From NCBI GenBank assembly GCA_964591605.1, contig CAZQEN010000123.1, forward strand, positions 1 through 19,383: a stretch of DNA of 19,383 nt. The letters are read 5' to 3'. A program made the position numbers and the translations under genes. Shown here piece by piece: positions 12,361-19,383 of this stretch (position 1 is the stretch's first letter; each line of letters opens with the position of its first letter). Origin of the DNA: CAYLLT01 sp964591605 (GTDB lineage Bacteria > Planctomycetota > Phycisphaerae > UBA1845 > PWPN01). The notes under the pieces were generated by a model, which was not told the DNA's origin, ran no database searches, and saw only the letters and a list, made by a program, of their open reading frames with translations.

Positions 12361-13728
12361 TTATCGCCTTCGGCGTCGGGCGGGTCGGAACTTGGCGCCG
12401 AGTCCCTTCGGGCGCGCCAGGCTCGTCGGACCGGCCTCACTGGTTCCACCCGTGCTGAAGACGGCGGCGGAATACCGGGAGGGGCCGCTGCCGACGGAAG
12501 ACGTCGACGCCGCCATTCCCACGTTCGCCCGTTCGGGCCGCTCGCTCGGCTCGAAGCCTTCCACGGTGTCCGGATCGACCTGCTTGTTGATCAGCATCTC
12601 GACCTCCGTGAGCTGCTTGCCTTCGTCCCGGCTGACGAACGTGATCGCCTTCCCGAAGGAGCCCATGCGGGCGGTGCGGCCGATGCGGTGCACGTACGTG
12701 TGCGGGTCGGGCGGAATGTCGNNNNNNNNNNCGCGGTGTACGTAGTCGTCGCAGAACGCCGGAATGTCGTAGTTGATGATGTGCGTGATGCCCTGCACGT
12801 CGATGCCCCGCGCGGCCAAGTCCGTGGCCACGAGCAGGTGGATGTTGTGTCGGCGGAACCGCTCCATGATCTTCTCGCGCTTCTGCTGCACAAGATCGCC
12901 GTGGATCTCCTTGGCTTCAACGCCGCCCTCATGGAGGCGGCGGGCGAGCTTGCGGGCCGCGTGCTTGGTATTGCAGAAGATGATCGCCATTTTGGGTTTG
13001 TCGCGGTCCAGGAGCATGCGCAGGAGCCGATACTTGTCCCAGCGCTCCACCGACATGTAGCTCTGCTGCACCTGGTCGACGGTGAGTTCGTCGCGTGAGA
13101 CGTCGATCTCGACCGGATCGGTCATGTACTGGCGGGCCAGACGGTTGATGTCGTCATTCAGCGTGGCCGAGACGAACACCGTCTGATGCGGGTGCCGGAT
13201 CTGGGAGAGAATCTTGCGGATGTCGTCGCGGAAGCCGATGTCGAGCATGCGGTCGACTTCGTCGAGAACGGCGATGCGGATGTCTTCGAGGCGGAGGACC
13301 TGGCGATCGAGGAAGTCCATCACGCGGCCGGGGGTTCCCACGACGATGTGGGGTTTGCGGCCCAGGAGATGAAGCTGGGTCTTGATCTTCTGGCCGCCGT
13401 AGACCGGCACGATGTGCAGGTCGGCTTCGCTGAGCCGCCGGATTTCGGCGGCCACCTGGACGGCCAGTTCGCGGGTGGGGACCAGGATAAGGGCCTGCAG
13501 GCGTTTCTCGGGGCTGACGAGCTGGAGGATGGGCAGACCAAACGCGGCGGTCTTGCCGGTCCCGGTGCGTGCCTGCCCGAGGACATCGCGCCCCTGGAGG
13601 ACCAGCGGGATCACCGCTCGTTGGATGTCGGTCGGCTCGTTGAAGCCGATCTTGCCCAGAGCGATCAGGATGGGCGTCGTGAGGCCGAGTTCGGCGAAGG
13701 CGGATGGAAGGGCTGAGTGCTTGTGCAT
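12361..13728 (-). CDS. DEAD-box ATP-dependent RNA helicase (interrupted by assembly gap)
   Basis: This cytoplasmic helicase uses ATP to unwind short RNA duplexes, in ribosome assembly or RNA turnover (RhlE/CshA type). Motifs in order are the Q motif (FAELGL ... PTDIQ, residues 11-36), Walker A ARTGTGKT (53-60), PTRELAVQ, TPGR, DEVD (156-159, replacing DEAD), SAT (187-189), ATDLAARGID (301-310) and HRIGRTAR. The C-terminal tail is basic (ARRRRR) and probably binds RNA. ATG 13728 was chosen because the Q motif follows at once and AAGG lies 5 nt upstream; the open frame continues far upstream without family similarity. Ten Ns at residues 333-336 join two stretches that both encode the motif V-VI linker, so the true protein is probably about 18 residues shorter than the 455 read here. 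Confidence 0.92.
   Translation of the reverse strand: MHKHSALPSAFAELGLTTPILIALGKIGFNEPTDIQRAVIPLVLQGRDVLGQARTGTGKTAAFGLPILQLVSPEKRLQALILVPTRELAVQVAAEIRRLSEADLHIVPVYGGQKIKTQLHLLGRKPHIVVGTPGRVMDFLDRQVLRLEDIRIAVLDEVDRMLDIGFRDDIRKILSQIRHPHQTVFVSATLNDDINRLARQYMTDPVEIDVSRDELTVDQVQQSYMSVERWDKYRLLRMLLDRDKPKMAIIFCNTKHAARKLARRLHEGGVEAKEIHGDLVQQKREKIMERFRRHNIHLLVATDLAARGIDVQGITHIINYDIPAFCDDYVHRXXXXDIPPDPHTYVHRIGRTARMGSFGKAITFVSRDEGKQLTEVEMLINKQVDPDTVEGFEPSERPERANVGMAASTSSVGSGPSRYSAAVFSTGGTSEAGPTSLARPKGLGAKFRPARRRRR
12722..12731. other. 10-N assembly gap inside the helicase gene
   Basis: These are ten undetermined bases. The flanks encode overlapping versions of the same segment, DIP-x6-YVHR on one side and DIPPDPHTYVHR on the other. 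The two contigs therefore probably overlapped or came from different strains rather than being separated by real missing sequence. Confidence 0.95.
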
Positions 13729-14224
13729 GTAACCTTGGCTTGTCCTTGCGGATACGTTTTGGGGCGATTGTACGGGAAACCGGGAGGCAAAGCCAGCAAG
13801 CGGGGGGACGGCGTGCCTGTCCGTTTCTGCACGCCCGGCAGGGCCTGCCCGAGGGGGACTCAGAGATGGTTCATCAGGCAAAACCCGCGTTCCGCGGATG
13901 GCCCCCAGGCGGCCGGCTTCAGCCGGCCCGACTTGGCCACCCACTTCAGTGGGTGGCACCCAGTGCAGCCGAGTCTCCAGCCGGCTGGAGCCGGGCTTGT
14001 GCCGCACGCCCAAGCCGGCTGTCAGTCTGCGGGAGGAGCCGGTCACCACCGACTCAAGTCGGTGGCAAGGGCCTGCCGGTTGAAGCCGGCAAAGACGGCC
14101 CGGAATGCCTGGCTGAACCTCGAAGTTGGGCATCGCCAAAGCACGTTTGCATTTCCCGCCGCTTTCCGGGCATACTGATAGCGGATTCAGGGTCGGACCG
14201 GTGGGGATCACGTTTTGTCGAACC
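13729..14224. other. 496-bp gap between divergent helicase and cytochrome genes
   Basis: Near 13767-13772 the minus strand has TACAAT, a possible -10 for the helicase. From 13810 to 14091 the DNA is a succession of palindromes (separate entry). Between 14092 and 14224 lies a weak promoter candidate for the cytochrome gene (TTGCAT, 18 nt, CATACT ending at 14176). An open frame continues upstream of the cytochrome start to 14126 but lacks conserved character. No RNA gene was recognised. Confidence 0.5.
13810..14091. repeat. Array of about seven GC-rich palindromes (REP-like)
   Basis: Successive hairpins are GGCGTGC/GCACGCC (13810-13835), GGCAGG/CCTGCC (13837-13849), GGCCGGCT/AGCCGGCC (13911-13928), GCCACCCACT/AGTGGGTGGC (13936-13957), CTCCAGCC/GGCTGGAG (13975-13990), CCACCGACT/AGTCGGTGG (14046-14065) and TGCCGG/CCGGCA (14074-14091). 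Three of them share a CTTCAG or CTCAAG turn between GC-rich arms. They look like divergent copies of one palindromic unit, as in REP/BIME clusters. The region separates the helicase from the cytochrome gene. Function is unknown. Confidence 0.65.
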
Positions 14225-14809
14225 ATGAAACTCGCCCTGTTGCTCGGGGCGGGCGCCTGCACGGTGCCCGTGCCCGGTGACACGGATGACGTGTTCATCG
14301 AGCCCCCCCCGCCGGACGCCCGATCGGTCCTGGGCGGCATCACGAATACCCAGCCCTATTTCGGACGTGCCCGACGAGCCGATGATGCCGGCGAGGTGGG
14401 CGATTTCCTGCTCGCGAGCTGCGGCTGCGGCGACTGGCGGGTGCTCATGACGCCCGACGACGGCTCCCCGCAGGTACAGCTTCGGGTGCTCTTCTACACG
14501 GCCGGCGAGTATACCCCGACCGGATCCGTGGATGTCTACGGCCAGGAGGGCGAGGCGATGATCGGGGGCACGCTCGACCAGGACACCGGCGCGCTCGATG
14601 CCCGGCTGCAGCAGCAGATCGCGCGGATGCGGGTCAGCGCCCAGCGCGGCGTGCAGCACTCGGACTCGGCGAAGGCGTGCGTGATGTGCCATGTGGGCGA
14701 CCAGCCGATCTGGCCTCAACCGCCCAACCATCCGGCATTTCAGACAGATCCTCCCGACTGCCTGACGTGCCATTCCGTGAACGGGACGGGAGGCGTGTCC
14801 ACGAACTGA
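14225..14809 (+). CDS. Diheme c-type cytochrome-like lipoprotein
   Basis: This is an exported protein of 194 residues with two covalent heme-attachment motifs near its C-terminus, CVMCH (152-156) and CLTCH (179-183), which points to electron transfer outside the cytoplasm. The N-terminus MKLALLLGAGAC is a short signal peptide with a relaxed lipobox and Cys12 as the likely lipidated residue. A Pro-rich linker (EPPPPD) follows. The middle (about 55-110) is beta-rich with a Cys-Gly-Cys at 66-68 and matches no family I recognise. The two heme motifs are only 27 residues apart, so the heme part is a mini-domain rather than a full cytochrome c fold. ATG 14225 gives the signal peptide; the Shine-Dalgarno site is poor. 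The DsbA-like gene follows 46 bp later and could keep the heme-site cysteines reducible or form other disulfides. Confidence 0.75.
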   Translation: MKLALLLGAGACTVPVPGDTDDVFIEPPPPDARSVLGGITNTQPYFGRARRADDAGEVGDFLLASCGCGDWRVLMTPDDGSPQVQLRVLFYTAGEYTPTGSVDVYGQEGEAMIGGTLDQDTGALDARLQQQIARMRVSAQRGVQHSDSAKACVMCHVGDQPIWPQPPNHPAFQTDPPDCLTCHSVNGTGGVSTN

Positions 14810-14855
14810 CGAGCCGGGACGACCGGGTGCTCGCGGGCACATACAGGAGAACACG

Positions 14856-15677
14856 ATGCGGGTCTATCTCTTCGGCTGTCTTCTCGCCCTCGCCACGCTC
14901 AGCGGCCAATCCTGCGTGCCCCAGCCGCAGAACACGGGCAACAATACCGGCGACACCACCGACGACGGCGGAACCGATCCCGACAACAACAACACCGGCG
15001 GCACCGACAACGGCGGCAACACCAACACCGACACGGGCACGGACACCGACACCGGCCATGACGTGGGGCCGCAACCCACCCAGGATGAACACGTCCTGGG
15101 CGCCAGCTCGGCGAAAGTCACGGTCATTGAATACGCGGATTTCCAGTGTCCGTTCTGCGGGGCGTTCACCCGCGACACGTTCCCGACGATCAAGCAGGAG
15201 TACATCCAGACCGGCAAGGTCAAGTGGATCTTCCGGCATTTCCCGCTGCGTTCGATCCATCCGTATGCGGAGAAGGCCGCTCAGGCGTCGGAATGCGCGA
15301 ACAACCAGGGCTCATTCTGGGCGTACACAGATCTGGTATTTGAGAAACAGGACGAGCTCGACGGGTTGATCGGAGGGAACAACGACATCACGGCTGTCGT
15401 CGCCCGGCTCAAGGAATTCGCCTCAGACCTTTCGCTGAGCCGCAGCACGTTCGACACGTGTCTCGACAGCGACAGCGAGGCCGACCGGGTCCAGCGGGAT
15501 GTGGACTCGGGCACACTCGACGGGGCCTGCCAGTCGGCCGCGAACCAGAACAACCCCGACTGCGTGCTCGGCACACCGACCTTCTTCGTCAATGGCGAGC
15601 GGCACACGTTCCGGACGAACGATTCCGTGGGGGAAATGCGCGGTTGGCTCGATGCGGCGCTCGACACTGCACAGTGA
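14856..15677 (+). CDS. DsbA-family thiol:disulfide oxidoreductase, exported
   Basis: This is a periplasmic or surface thioredoxin-fold protein that makes or isomerises disulfides. An N-terminal hydrophobic segment ends at Cys20 (ATLSGQSC). The lipobox is imperfect, so lipidation is only possible. Residues about 25-75 are a low-complexity Asn/Asp/Gly/Thr linker that would hold the domain away from the membrane. The domain starts with VTVIEYADFQCPFC, active site C98-P-F-C101, and has the cis-proline loop at GTPTFFVNG (Pro241). The helical insert is typical of the DsbA/BdbD group. Extra cysteines at 147, 202, 225 and 236 may form structural disulfides. AGGAG lies 7 nt before the ATG. Close spacing to the cytochrome gene suggests one operon for exported redox proteins. 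Confidence 0.88.
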   Translation: MRVYLFGCLLALATLSGQSCVPQPQNTGNNTGDTTDDGGTDPDNNNTGGTDNGGNTNTDTGTDTDTGHDVGPQPTQDEHVLGASSAKVTVIEYADFQCPFCGAFTRDTFPTIKQEYIQTGKVKWIFRHFPLRSIHPYAEKAAQASECANNQGSFWAYTDLVFEKQDELDGLIGGNNDITAVVARLKEFASDLSLSRSTFDTCLDSDSEADRVQRDVDSGTLDGACQSAANQNNPDCVLGTPTFFVNGERHTFRTNDSVGEMRGWLDAALDTAQ

Positions 15678-15696
15678 TCCCTTCTGCCCGGCGCGT

Positions 15697-16533
15697 TTAC
15701 GGCGCCGGCAGCGTGAACCGGAAGATCGACCCCTCGCCCGGCTGTGATTCGACCCAGATTCTCCCGCCGTGGCGCTCCACGATCTTCTGACCGACCGCCA
15801 GGCCCATGCCGACTCCGTCGCAGCCCGGATTGTCGCCGTGCAGCCGCTGAAAGACGCCGAAGACCCGGCTGGCCTGGTCCGGGTCCATACCCGACCCATT
15901 GTCCCGCACGGACATGACCCAGGCGTCGCCGTCGCGCATGGCTGACACATGGACGCGCGGCGACTGGATCCCGCGGAACTTGAGGGCATTCTCCACCAGG
16001 TGGGTCAGGAGTTGCTCCATCCGCTCCGGATCGGCCCGCACCGTCGGCAGTGGCTCGTGGATGATCCGCGCGCCGGTCTCCCGGATGCGGTCGGCCAGCC
16101 GCTGCTGTACCCGCTCGAGCACTGCGCCCAGGTCGCAGGCGGTCAGTTGCAGCGGATGCGAACCGACGTGCCCGTAGTCGAGCAGACCCTTGATCATGTC
16201 GTTGATGCGCTGCACGCTGGCGGTGATGAAGCCGATCAGCTCGTCCGCGTCGGCCCCCATCCGCCCGCGGTATTGCTCGGCCAGCAGCTCCACGCAACCG
16301 GTCAGCGACAGGAGCGGCGAGCGCAGATCGTGCGAGATGCTCGATACGAACTCGTCGAAATCGGCGCGGGTGCGGGCCAGTTGCGCGCTGACCTGGGCAA
16401 GCTCGTTTTGGAGGCGGGCGATCTCGGGAGCGGGTGAGAGAAGATCCGACGCAGACGCCACGGCGGCGTCACACTCCGCCGCCGGTAAGAACCCCTCCGA
16501 GCCGGAAGCATCATGCCCGGTTCGCTGGCTCAT
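15697..16533 (-). CDS. Soluble sensor histidine kinase (HisKA + HATPase_c)
   Basis: This two-component kinase autophosphorylates on His and passes phosphate to a response regulator. In 278 residues it has a short N-terminus, a coiled-coil (about 36-62), the H-box SSISHDLRSPLLSL with His68, the N-box HLVENALKF (Asn182), the G1 box DNGSG (211-215), an F-box (VFGVFQRL) and the G2 box GVGMGLAVGQKIV. There is no transmembrane segment and no PAS, GAF or other recognised input domain. The signal is thus sensed by the short N-terminus, by a partner or not at all; the sequence resembles phytochrome-type kinase cores. ATG 16533 has GAGG 6 nt upstream, while the frame further upstream is unlike the family. 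No response regulator gene is adjacent, so it is an orphan kinase in this window. Confidence 0.93.
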   Translation of the reverse strand: MSQRTGHDASGSEGFLPAAECDAAVASASDLLSPAPEIARLQNELAQVSAQLARTRADFDEFVSSISHDLRSPLLSLTGCVELLAEQYRGRMGADADELIGFITASVQRINDMIKGLLDYGHVGSHPLQLTACDLGAVLERVQQRLADRIRETGARIIHEPLPTVRADPERMEQLLTHLVENALKFRGIQSPRVHVSAMRDGDAWVMSVRDNGSGMDPDQASRVFGVFQRLHGDNPGCDGVGMGLAVGQKIVERHGGRIWVESQPGEGSIFRFTLPAP

Positions 16534-16644
16534 GCAAGGCCTCAGTGTGTGCGGGGCCACTCGCGCTGTGACCACGCCACGGCAGGAAACCACAGGACTC
16601 CGGCACGCGTCTTCGCCTCATGCCCGGAAGATGGCCCGGCAGCG

Positions 16645-16673
16645 ATTATAAGTCCCTGACGCCCCCCCGCCAA
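16645..16673 (-). promoter_or_regulatory. Sigma70-like promoter of the histidine kinase gene
   Basis: On the minus strand TTGGCG (16673-16668) and a consensus TATAAT (16650-16645) are 17 nt apart. Initiation near 16638 would leave a leader of about 105 nt before ATG 16533. Confidence 0.6.
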
Positions 16674-16746
16674 CGGGCAGCTCGCGGCGCACTCGTGCCA
16701 CCGTCACACACGTGCCGCAGCCCGAGCGACACCGCCTTCAATGCCA

Positions 16747-16764
16747 GCGGGCGGTCGTGCCCGC
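16747..16764 (-). terminator. Hairpin after the 67-residue gene
   Basis: GCGGGC and GCCCGC flank a 6-nt loop, 15 bp past the stop codon at 16779. There is no U-run, so this is only a candidate terminator, but it lies between that gene and the kinase promoter. Confidence 0.35.
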
Positions 16765-16778
16765 CACGGAGACGGGAG

Positions 16779-16982
16779 TCACCGGCCCAGTTGCCAGCCG
16801 ACGTTGAGATTGAGCAGCCGTGCCAGCTCGCGCAGCCCGTCGGCGACCGACGTGGCGAGCACCCGGAATTGATGCGGACCCTTGACCGCTCGGCAGACCA
16901 CCGACCCCGGCCGGACGGGTTCGAAGCTGACGGCGTAACCCTTCGCTTCGCACATCGCGTTGATCAGATGGCTTTCGCTCAT
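16779..16982 (-). CDS. Small 67-residue protein of unknown function
   Basis: The product starts MSESHLINAMCEAKGYAVSF and ends LARLLNLNVGWQLGR. It is soluble, has no signal peptide, and looks alpha/beta: a helix, a beta strand pair around VSFEPV and VVCRAV, and a C-terminal amphipathic helix (VADGLRELARLLN). No family is recognised. ATG 16982 is preceded by GGGGGAG 4 nt upstream, the strongest Shine-Dalgarno signal in this part of the window. The longer frame upstream is an implausible Arg-rich run. The clear ribosome site and normal amino-acid composition support a real gene. It lies divergent to the PspC gene and upstream of the kinase, which has its own promoter. Confidence 0.6.
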   Translation of the reverse strand: MSESHLINAMCEAKGYAVSFEPVRPGSVVCRAVKGPHQFRVLATSVADGLRELARLLNLNVGWQLGR

Positions 16983-17233
16983 CTCTCTCCCCCTCTCGGC
17001 GATCCGGCCGCTGCGTCCGAAGCGCCGACGGCGGCGCTCGCAGCAGCGACACACCCCGTATTAGCATCGGAGGGTCGCAACCTTTCACGACCCTCATCCG
17101 GATCCACCTTCGTGGCCCCGGCCCCCATGGGGAGAAACGTCCACACGGCCGTACCATCTACCGGTGCCCCGGCCGGAAAGGTTTTATCGCCCGTCTCCCG
17201 GTTTTCGGGGCTAAGATAGTCAAGAGGTGCATC

Positions 17234-17473
17234 ATGAACGGGCTGAACAAGCTGCGTCGATCGCGGCGGCACAAGATGATCGCGGGCGTCTGCGGAGGCC
17301 TGGCCGAGTATCTCGGCTTCTCACCCAACGGCGTGCGCGTCGTCTATGTGCTGATCTCGATCCTGTCGGTCGCGTTCCCCGGCATTCTCGTCTACGTCCT
17401 CCTCTGGCTCCTGCTGCCCAGGGCCCAGGAGCCGGAGCGCGAGTGGTATCCGGAGGAGCAGATGTGGCGGTGA
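17234..17473 (+). CDS. PspC-domain membrane protein
   Basis: This is a 79-residue protein made almost entirely of one PspC domain: basic N-terminus (KLRRSRRHKMIAGVCGGLAEYLG), the conserved GVCGGLAEYLG turn, then a transmembrane helix (about 40-62, VYVLISILSVAFPGILVYVLLWLLLP). PspC relatives are inner-membrane parts of the phage-shock envelope-stress response or stand-alone proteins. No pspA or pspB homologue is in the window. The C-terminal 15 residues are acidic and cytosolic. AGAGG lies 7 nt before ATG 17234, confirming the start. Confidence 0.9.
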   Translation: MNGLNKLRRSRRHKMIAGVCGGLAEYLGFSPNGVRVVYVLISILSVAFPGILVYVLLWLLLPRAQEPEREWYPEEQMWR

Positions 17474-17567
17474 ATGGATCTCCCATCCGTGTCGAGTCCT
17501 CGCTCCGGTTCTGCCGCAACGAAGGCGGCACCGTGAAAGCGGCGAGGCTGACCGGACGCACGGATCC

Positions 17568-17747
17568 AGCCCCGGCAGGGGCGACAGGTGGTAGCCCAGG
17601 GCGTGAGCCCTGGGGATGGCCCGCATAACACGCCCTGAGCCCCGGCAGGGGCGACAGAACTCTTTCGCCCCGTCCGGGCCTGGCCCCTCACCGCTCGCTG
17701 TCCCCCGGCTGACGCCGTGGGCTACCTTCTGTCGCCGCTCCGCGGCT
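17568..17747. repeat. REP-like repeat cluster after the PspC gene
   Basis: A 20-bp unit (agccccggcaggggcgacag) occurs at 17568-17587 and again at 17638-17657. A related unit in opposite orientation lies at 17730-17747. The first copy is followed by CCCAGGGC-GTGA-GCCCTGGG (17595-17614), a perfect 8-bp stem with a GNRA-type loop. A one-mismatch counterpart of that hairpin occurs inverted at 17703-17720. The cluster fills the convergent gap between the PspC gene and the symporter and runs into the end of the symporter coding sequence. Confidence 0.7.
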
Positions 17748-19383
17748 TGGATGCGCCTGCCCCGCAGAAAGAAGTGCCTGATTGCGGACTTCGCTGGCTG
17801 TCGGAAAAAAACAGCCGACCAGGAACGTGACACTGGCGGAGACCAGGACGTACCAGGTGAACTGGATGCGCGGCAGGCCGAACGGCATGCCCAACCGAGA
17901 CCCACCGGCGACGGCGTTGGCGAGGTCGGTGGCCAGGCCGCTGGCCAGGAAGATCGCCACCAGGCCGCAGGTGACGGCCAGCACGTTGCCCGCGTCGCTG
18001 CCCCGTGTTTTCGTGAGCATGCCGAGCAGGAACACGCCCAGCATCGGCCCCAGGATGTAGCCGGCCACGCCCAGCGCGATCGGGATGATCGTCATCGACG
18101 GATTCTTGACATTCAGGTAGGCGAAAAACGTCGCGATGAGGATCATCACCGTCGCAAACATCGCGGTGGCGACGCGCGCAACCGTGACGTAATGCGTGGG
18201 CTCGCGGCTCGGGGCCACGTAGGGCATGTACCAGTCGTTGGTCAGGCTCGTCGCGAGAGCGTTGAGGGCGGCGGCCAGCGAGCCCATCGCAGTCGCGAAC
18301 ACGCCGGCCAGCACGATTCCGCGAATGACGACCGGCATGACGCTCAGGATGTACTGGCCGAACACGTCGTTGGCCTTCGCGGGCTTGAGCTCGGGGTGCC
18401 GCGCGTAGAACGCGATCAGCAGCACGCCGATGAACGCGAACGCCGCGAAGATGGGCAGGTCCATGATGCCGGCCATGATGACGCTGCGGCGGCTGCGCTG
18501 GTAGTCTTTGGCGGTCAGCATCCGCTGGGCCATGTCCTGATCCGTGCCGTACGCTCCCAGGCAGAAGATCGTGTAGCCGATGATGGCCGACGGCAGCGTG
18601 TATTTGCTCTCGAACAGCTTGCCCAGCACCTGGCCCGCGCTCATGCCCGGCTCAACGTGCTCGAAGCCGGTACGGAAGTAGCCCAGGCTCGTCGTCATCT
18701 CAGGAACGTGCTCGGCCAGGGCGGCGAATCCGCGGGAAATCGAACCGTCACCGATGTCCCACAGAATCGTGCCAATCGCCACGAGGGCGCTGCTGAACAT
18801 GACCGAGGCCTGGATGCAGTCGGTCCAGATGACGGCCTTGATGCCGCCGACGGCCGTGTAGACGCAGGTGATGAGCGTCAGGATGGCGATGGCCCAGAAG
18901 TAGATCTGCCAGTTCTCGAGCTGGCCGTAACGCACCTGTTCGTGCCGCACGAAGAGCCGCCACGCGAGCACCATTACCAGTGACGGGATGAACAGCCGCA
19001 CGCTCGAGGCCAGCGTCCGCATGAGCAGAAACAACGCCGAGACGTAATTCCGCGTCATGGGCCCGAAGCGGATGGCGAGAAAGTCGTAGATCGTTGTCAC
19101 GCGGTAGTCATAAAAGGGCTTGAGGAAGATGTAGGCGATGATGATGCGGGCCAGGATGATGCCGAAGGCGAGCTGGACGTAGATGAGCCCGCGGTTGACG
19201 TAGCCCTCGGCGGGCGTGCCCAGGAACGTGGCCGCGCTGGTCTCGGCCGAGATGATCGAGGCCATGATCGCCCACCACGGGAGCTGCCGCCCGCCCAGCG
19301 AGTAGTCCTCGAGCCCCGCCTTGCGCTTCCGGCCGACATAGATGCCGATCCCCGTGATGAGCGCGAAGTAGAAGACGATGATC
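17688..19383 (-). CDS. Sodium:solute symporter (SSS family), 5' end off window
   Basis: This inner-membrane cotransporter couples Na+ entry to uptake of a sugar, carboxylate or other solute; the substrate cannot be assigned. The frame is open to the right edge, so the N-terminus with part of TM1 is missing; 564 residues are present. Visible family features are GRKRKAGLEDYSLGGRQLPWW in the first loop, SIISAETSAATFLG in TM2, VYTAVGGIKAVIWTDCIQ in TM5, YGTDQDMAQRMLTAKD, and the sodium-site segment AALNALATSLTNDWY in TM8. An internal Met at 19265 is not the start because conserved sequence precedes it. The last ~20 residues (polar, Arg/Ser/Pro-rich) are encoded in a REP-like repeat and probably extend a tail that originally ended earlier. 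Confidence 0.94.
   Translation of the reverse strand, partial: IIVFYFALITGIGIYVGRKRKAGLEDYSLGGRQLPWWAIMASIISAETSAATFLGTPAEGYVNRGLIYVQLAFGIILARIIIAYIFLKPFYDYRVTTIYDFLAIRFGPMTRNYVSALFLLMRTLASSVRLFIPSLVMVLAWRLFVRHEQVRYGQLENWQIYFWAIAILTLITCVYTAVGGIKAVIWTDCIQASVMFSSALVAIGTILWDIGDGSISRGFAALAEHVPEMTTSLGYFRTGFEHVEPGMSAGQVLGKLFESKYTLPSAIIGYTIFCLGAYGTDQDMAQRMLTAKDYQRSRRSVIMAGIMDLPIFAAFAFIGVLLIAFYARHPELKPAKANDVFGQYILSVMPVVIRGIVLAGVFATAMGSLAAALNALATSLTNDWYMPYVAPSREPTHYVTVARVATAMFATVMILIATFFAYLNVKNPSMTIIPIALGVAGYILGPMLGVFLLGMLTKTRGSDAGNVLAVTCGLVAIFLASGLATDLANAVAGGSRLGMPFGLPRIQFTWYVLVSASVTFLVGCFFPTASEVRNQALLSAGQAHPSRGAATEGSPRRQPGDSER

Noticed and set aside
16738..17157. 139-codon minus-strand frame overlapping the 67-residue gene
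   Set aside because: Its product is Arg/Pro-rich without structure, while the overlapping frame has a strong ribosome site and normal composition.
17616..18983. 455-codon plus-strand frame opposite the symporter
   Set aside because: It is a His/Arg/Asp-rich product typical of the strand opposite a hydrophobic membrane protein; the symporter motifs on the minus strand are decisive.

Overview
The window looks like a scaffold from a GC-rich member of the Planctomycetota, probably uncultured. This is inferred from three things. Two secreted proteins end in the Asp-rich, dockerin-like tail common in that phylum. Clusters of GC-rich hairpin and REP-like repeats sit between genes. The gene mix is paired with weak or absent Shine-Dalgarno sites. 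A 10-base N run (12722-12731) marks an assembly join.

Layout, left half. prfB (release factor 2) runs leftward off the left edge and keeps the autoregulatory CTT-TGA-C frameshift site. Divergent to it is a plant-like, zincless Fpg/Nei DNA glycosylase. Directly against the glycosylase stop codon lies a compact element of about 447 bp (1671-2117): a four-helix-bundle (23S rRNA IVS/S23-type) gene between near-perfect 34-bp inverted repeats built of 7-bp units. An APC-family amino acid permease follows. Two leftward secreted proteins come next (3613-4170 and 4396-5118); the second is a run of roughly 15-residue Gly-Gly/Ala/Ser repeats resembling a beta-roll.

Middle. A rightward three-gene set (5368-9160) encodes two large secreted beta-propeller proteins that share the same four-cysteine dockerin-like C-terminus. 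Between them is a 53-codon secreted-peptide ORF whose start and stop overlap its neighbours. Leftward genes then follow: a class I mannose-6-phosphate isomerase, a secreted subtilisin-like protein with an altered catalytic Asp, and a DEAD-box RNA helicase interrupted by the N run.

Right half. An intergenic array of palindromes (13810-14091) precedes a diheme cytochrome-like lipoprotein and a DsbA-like thiol oxidoreductase, which form a small exported redox operon. A soluble histidine kinase, a 67-residue unknown protein and a PspC-domain protein follow. The window ends with a sodium:solute symporter running leftward off the right edge; its last residues are encoded in a REP-like repeat.

Most genes are separate transcription units. 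The best candidate for an under-described system is the IVS-like element at 1671-2117. The coupled propeller/micro-ORF/propeller set and the beta-roll pair come next.
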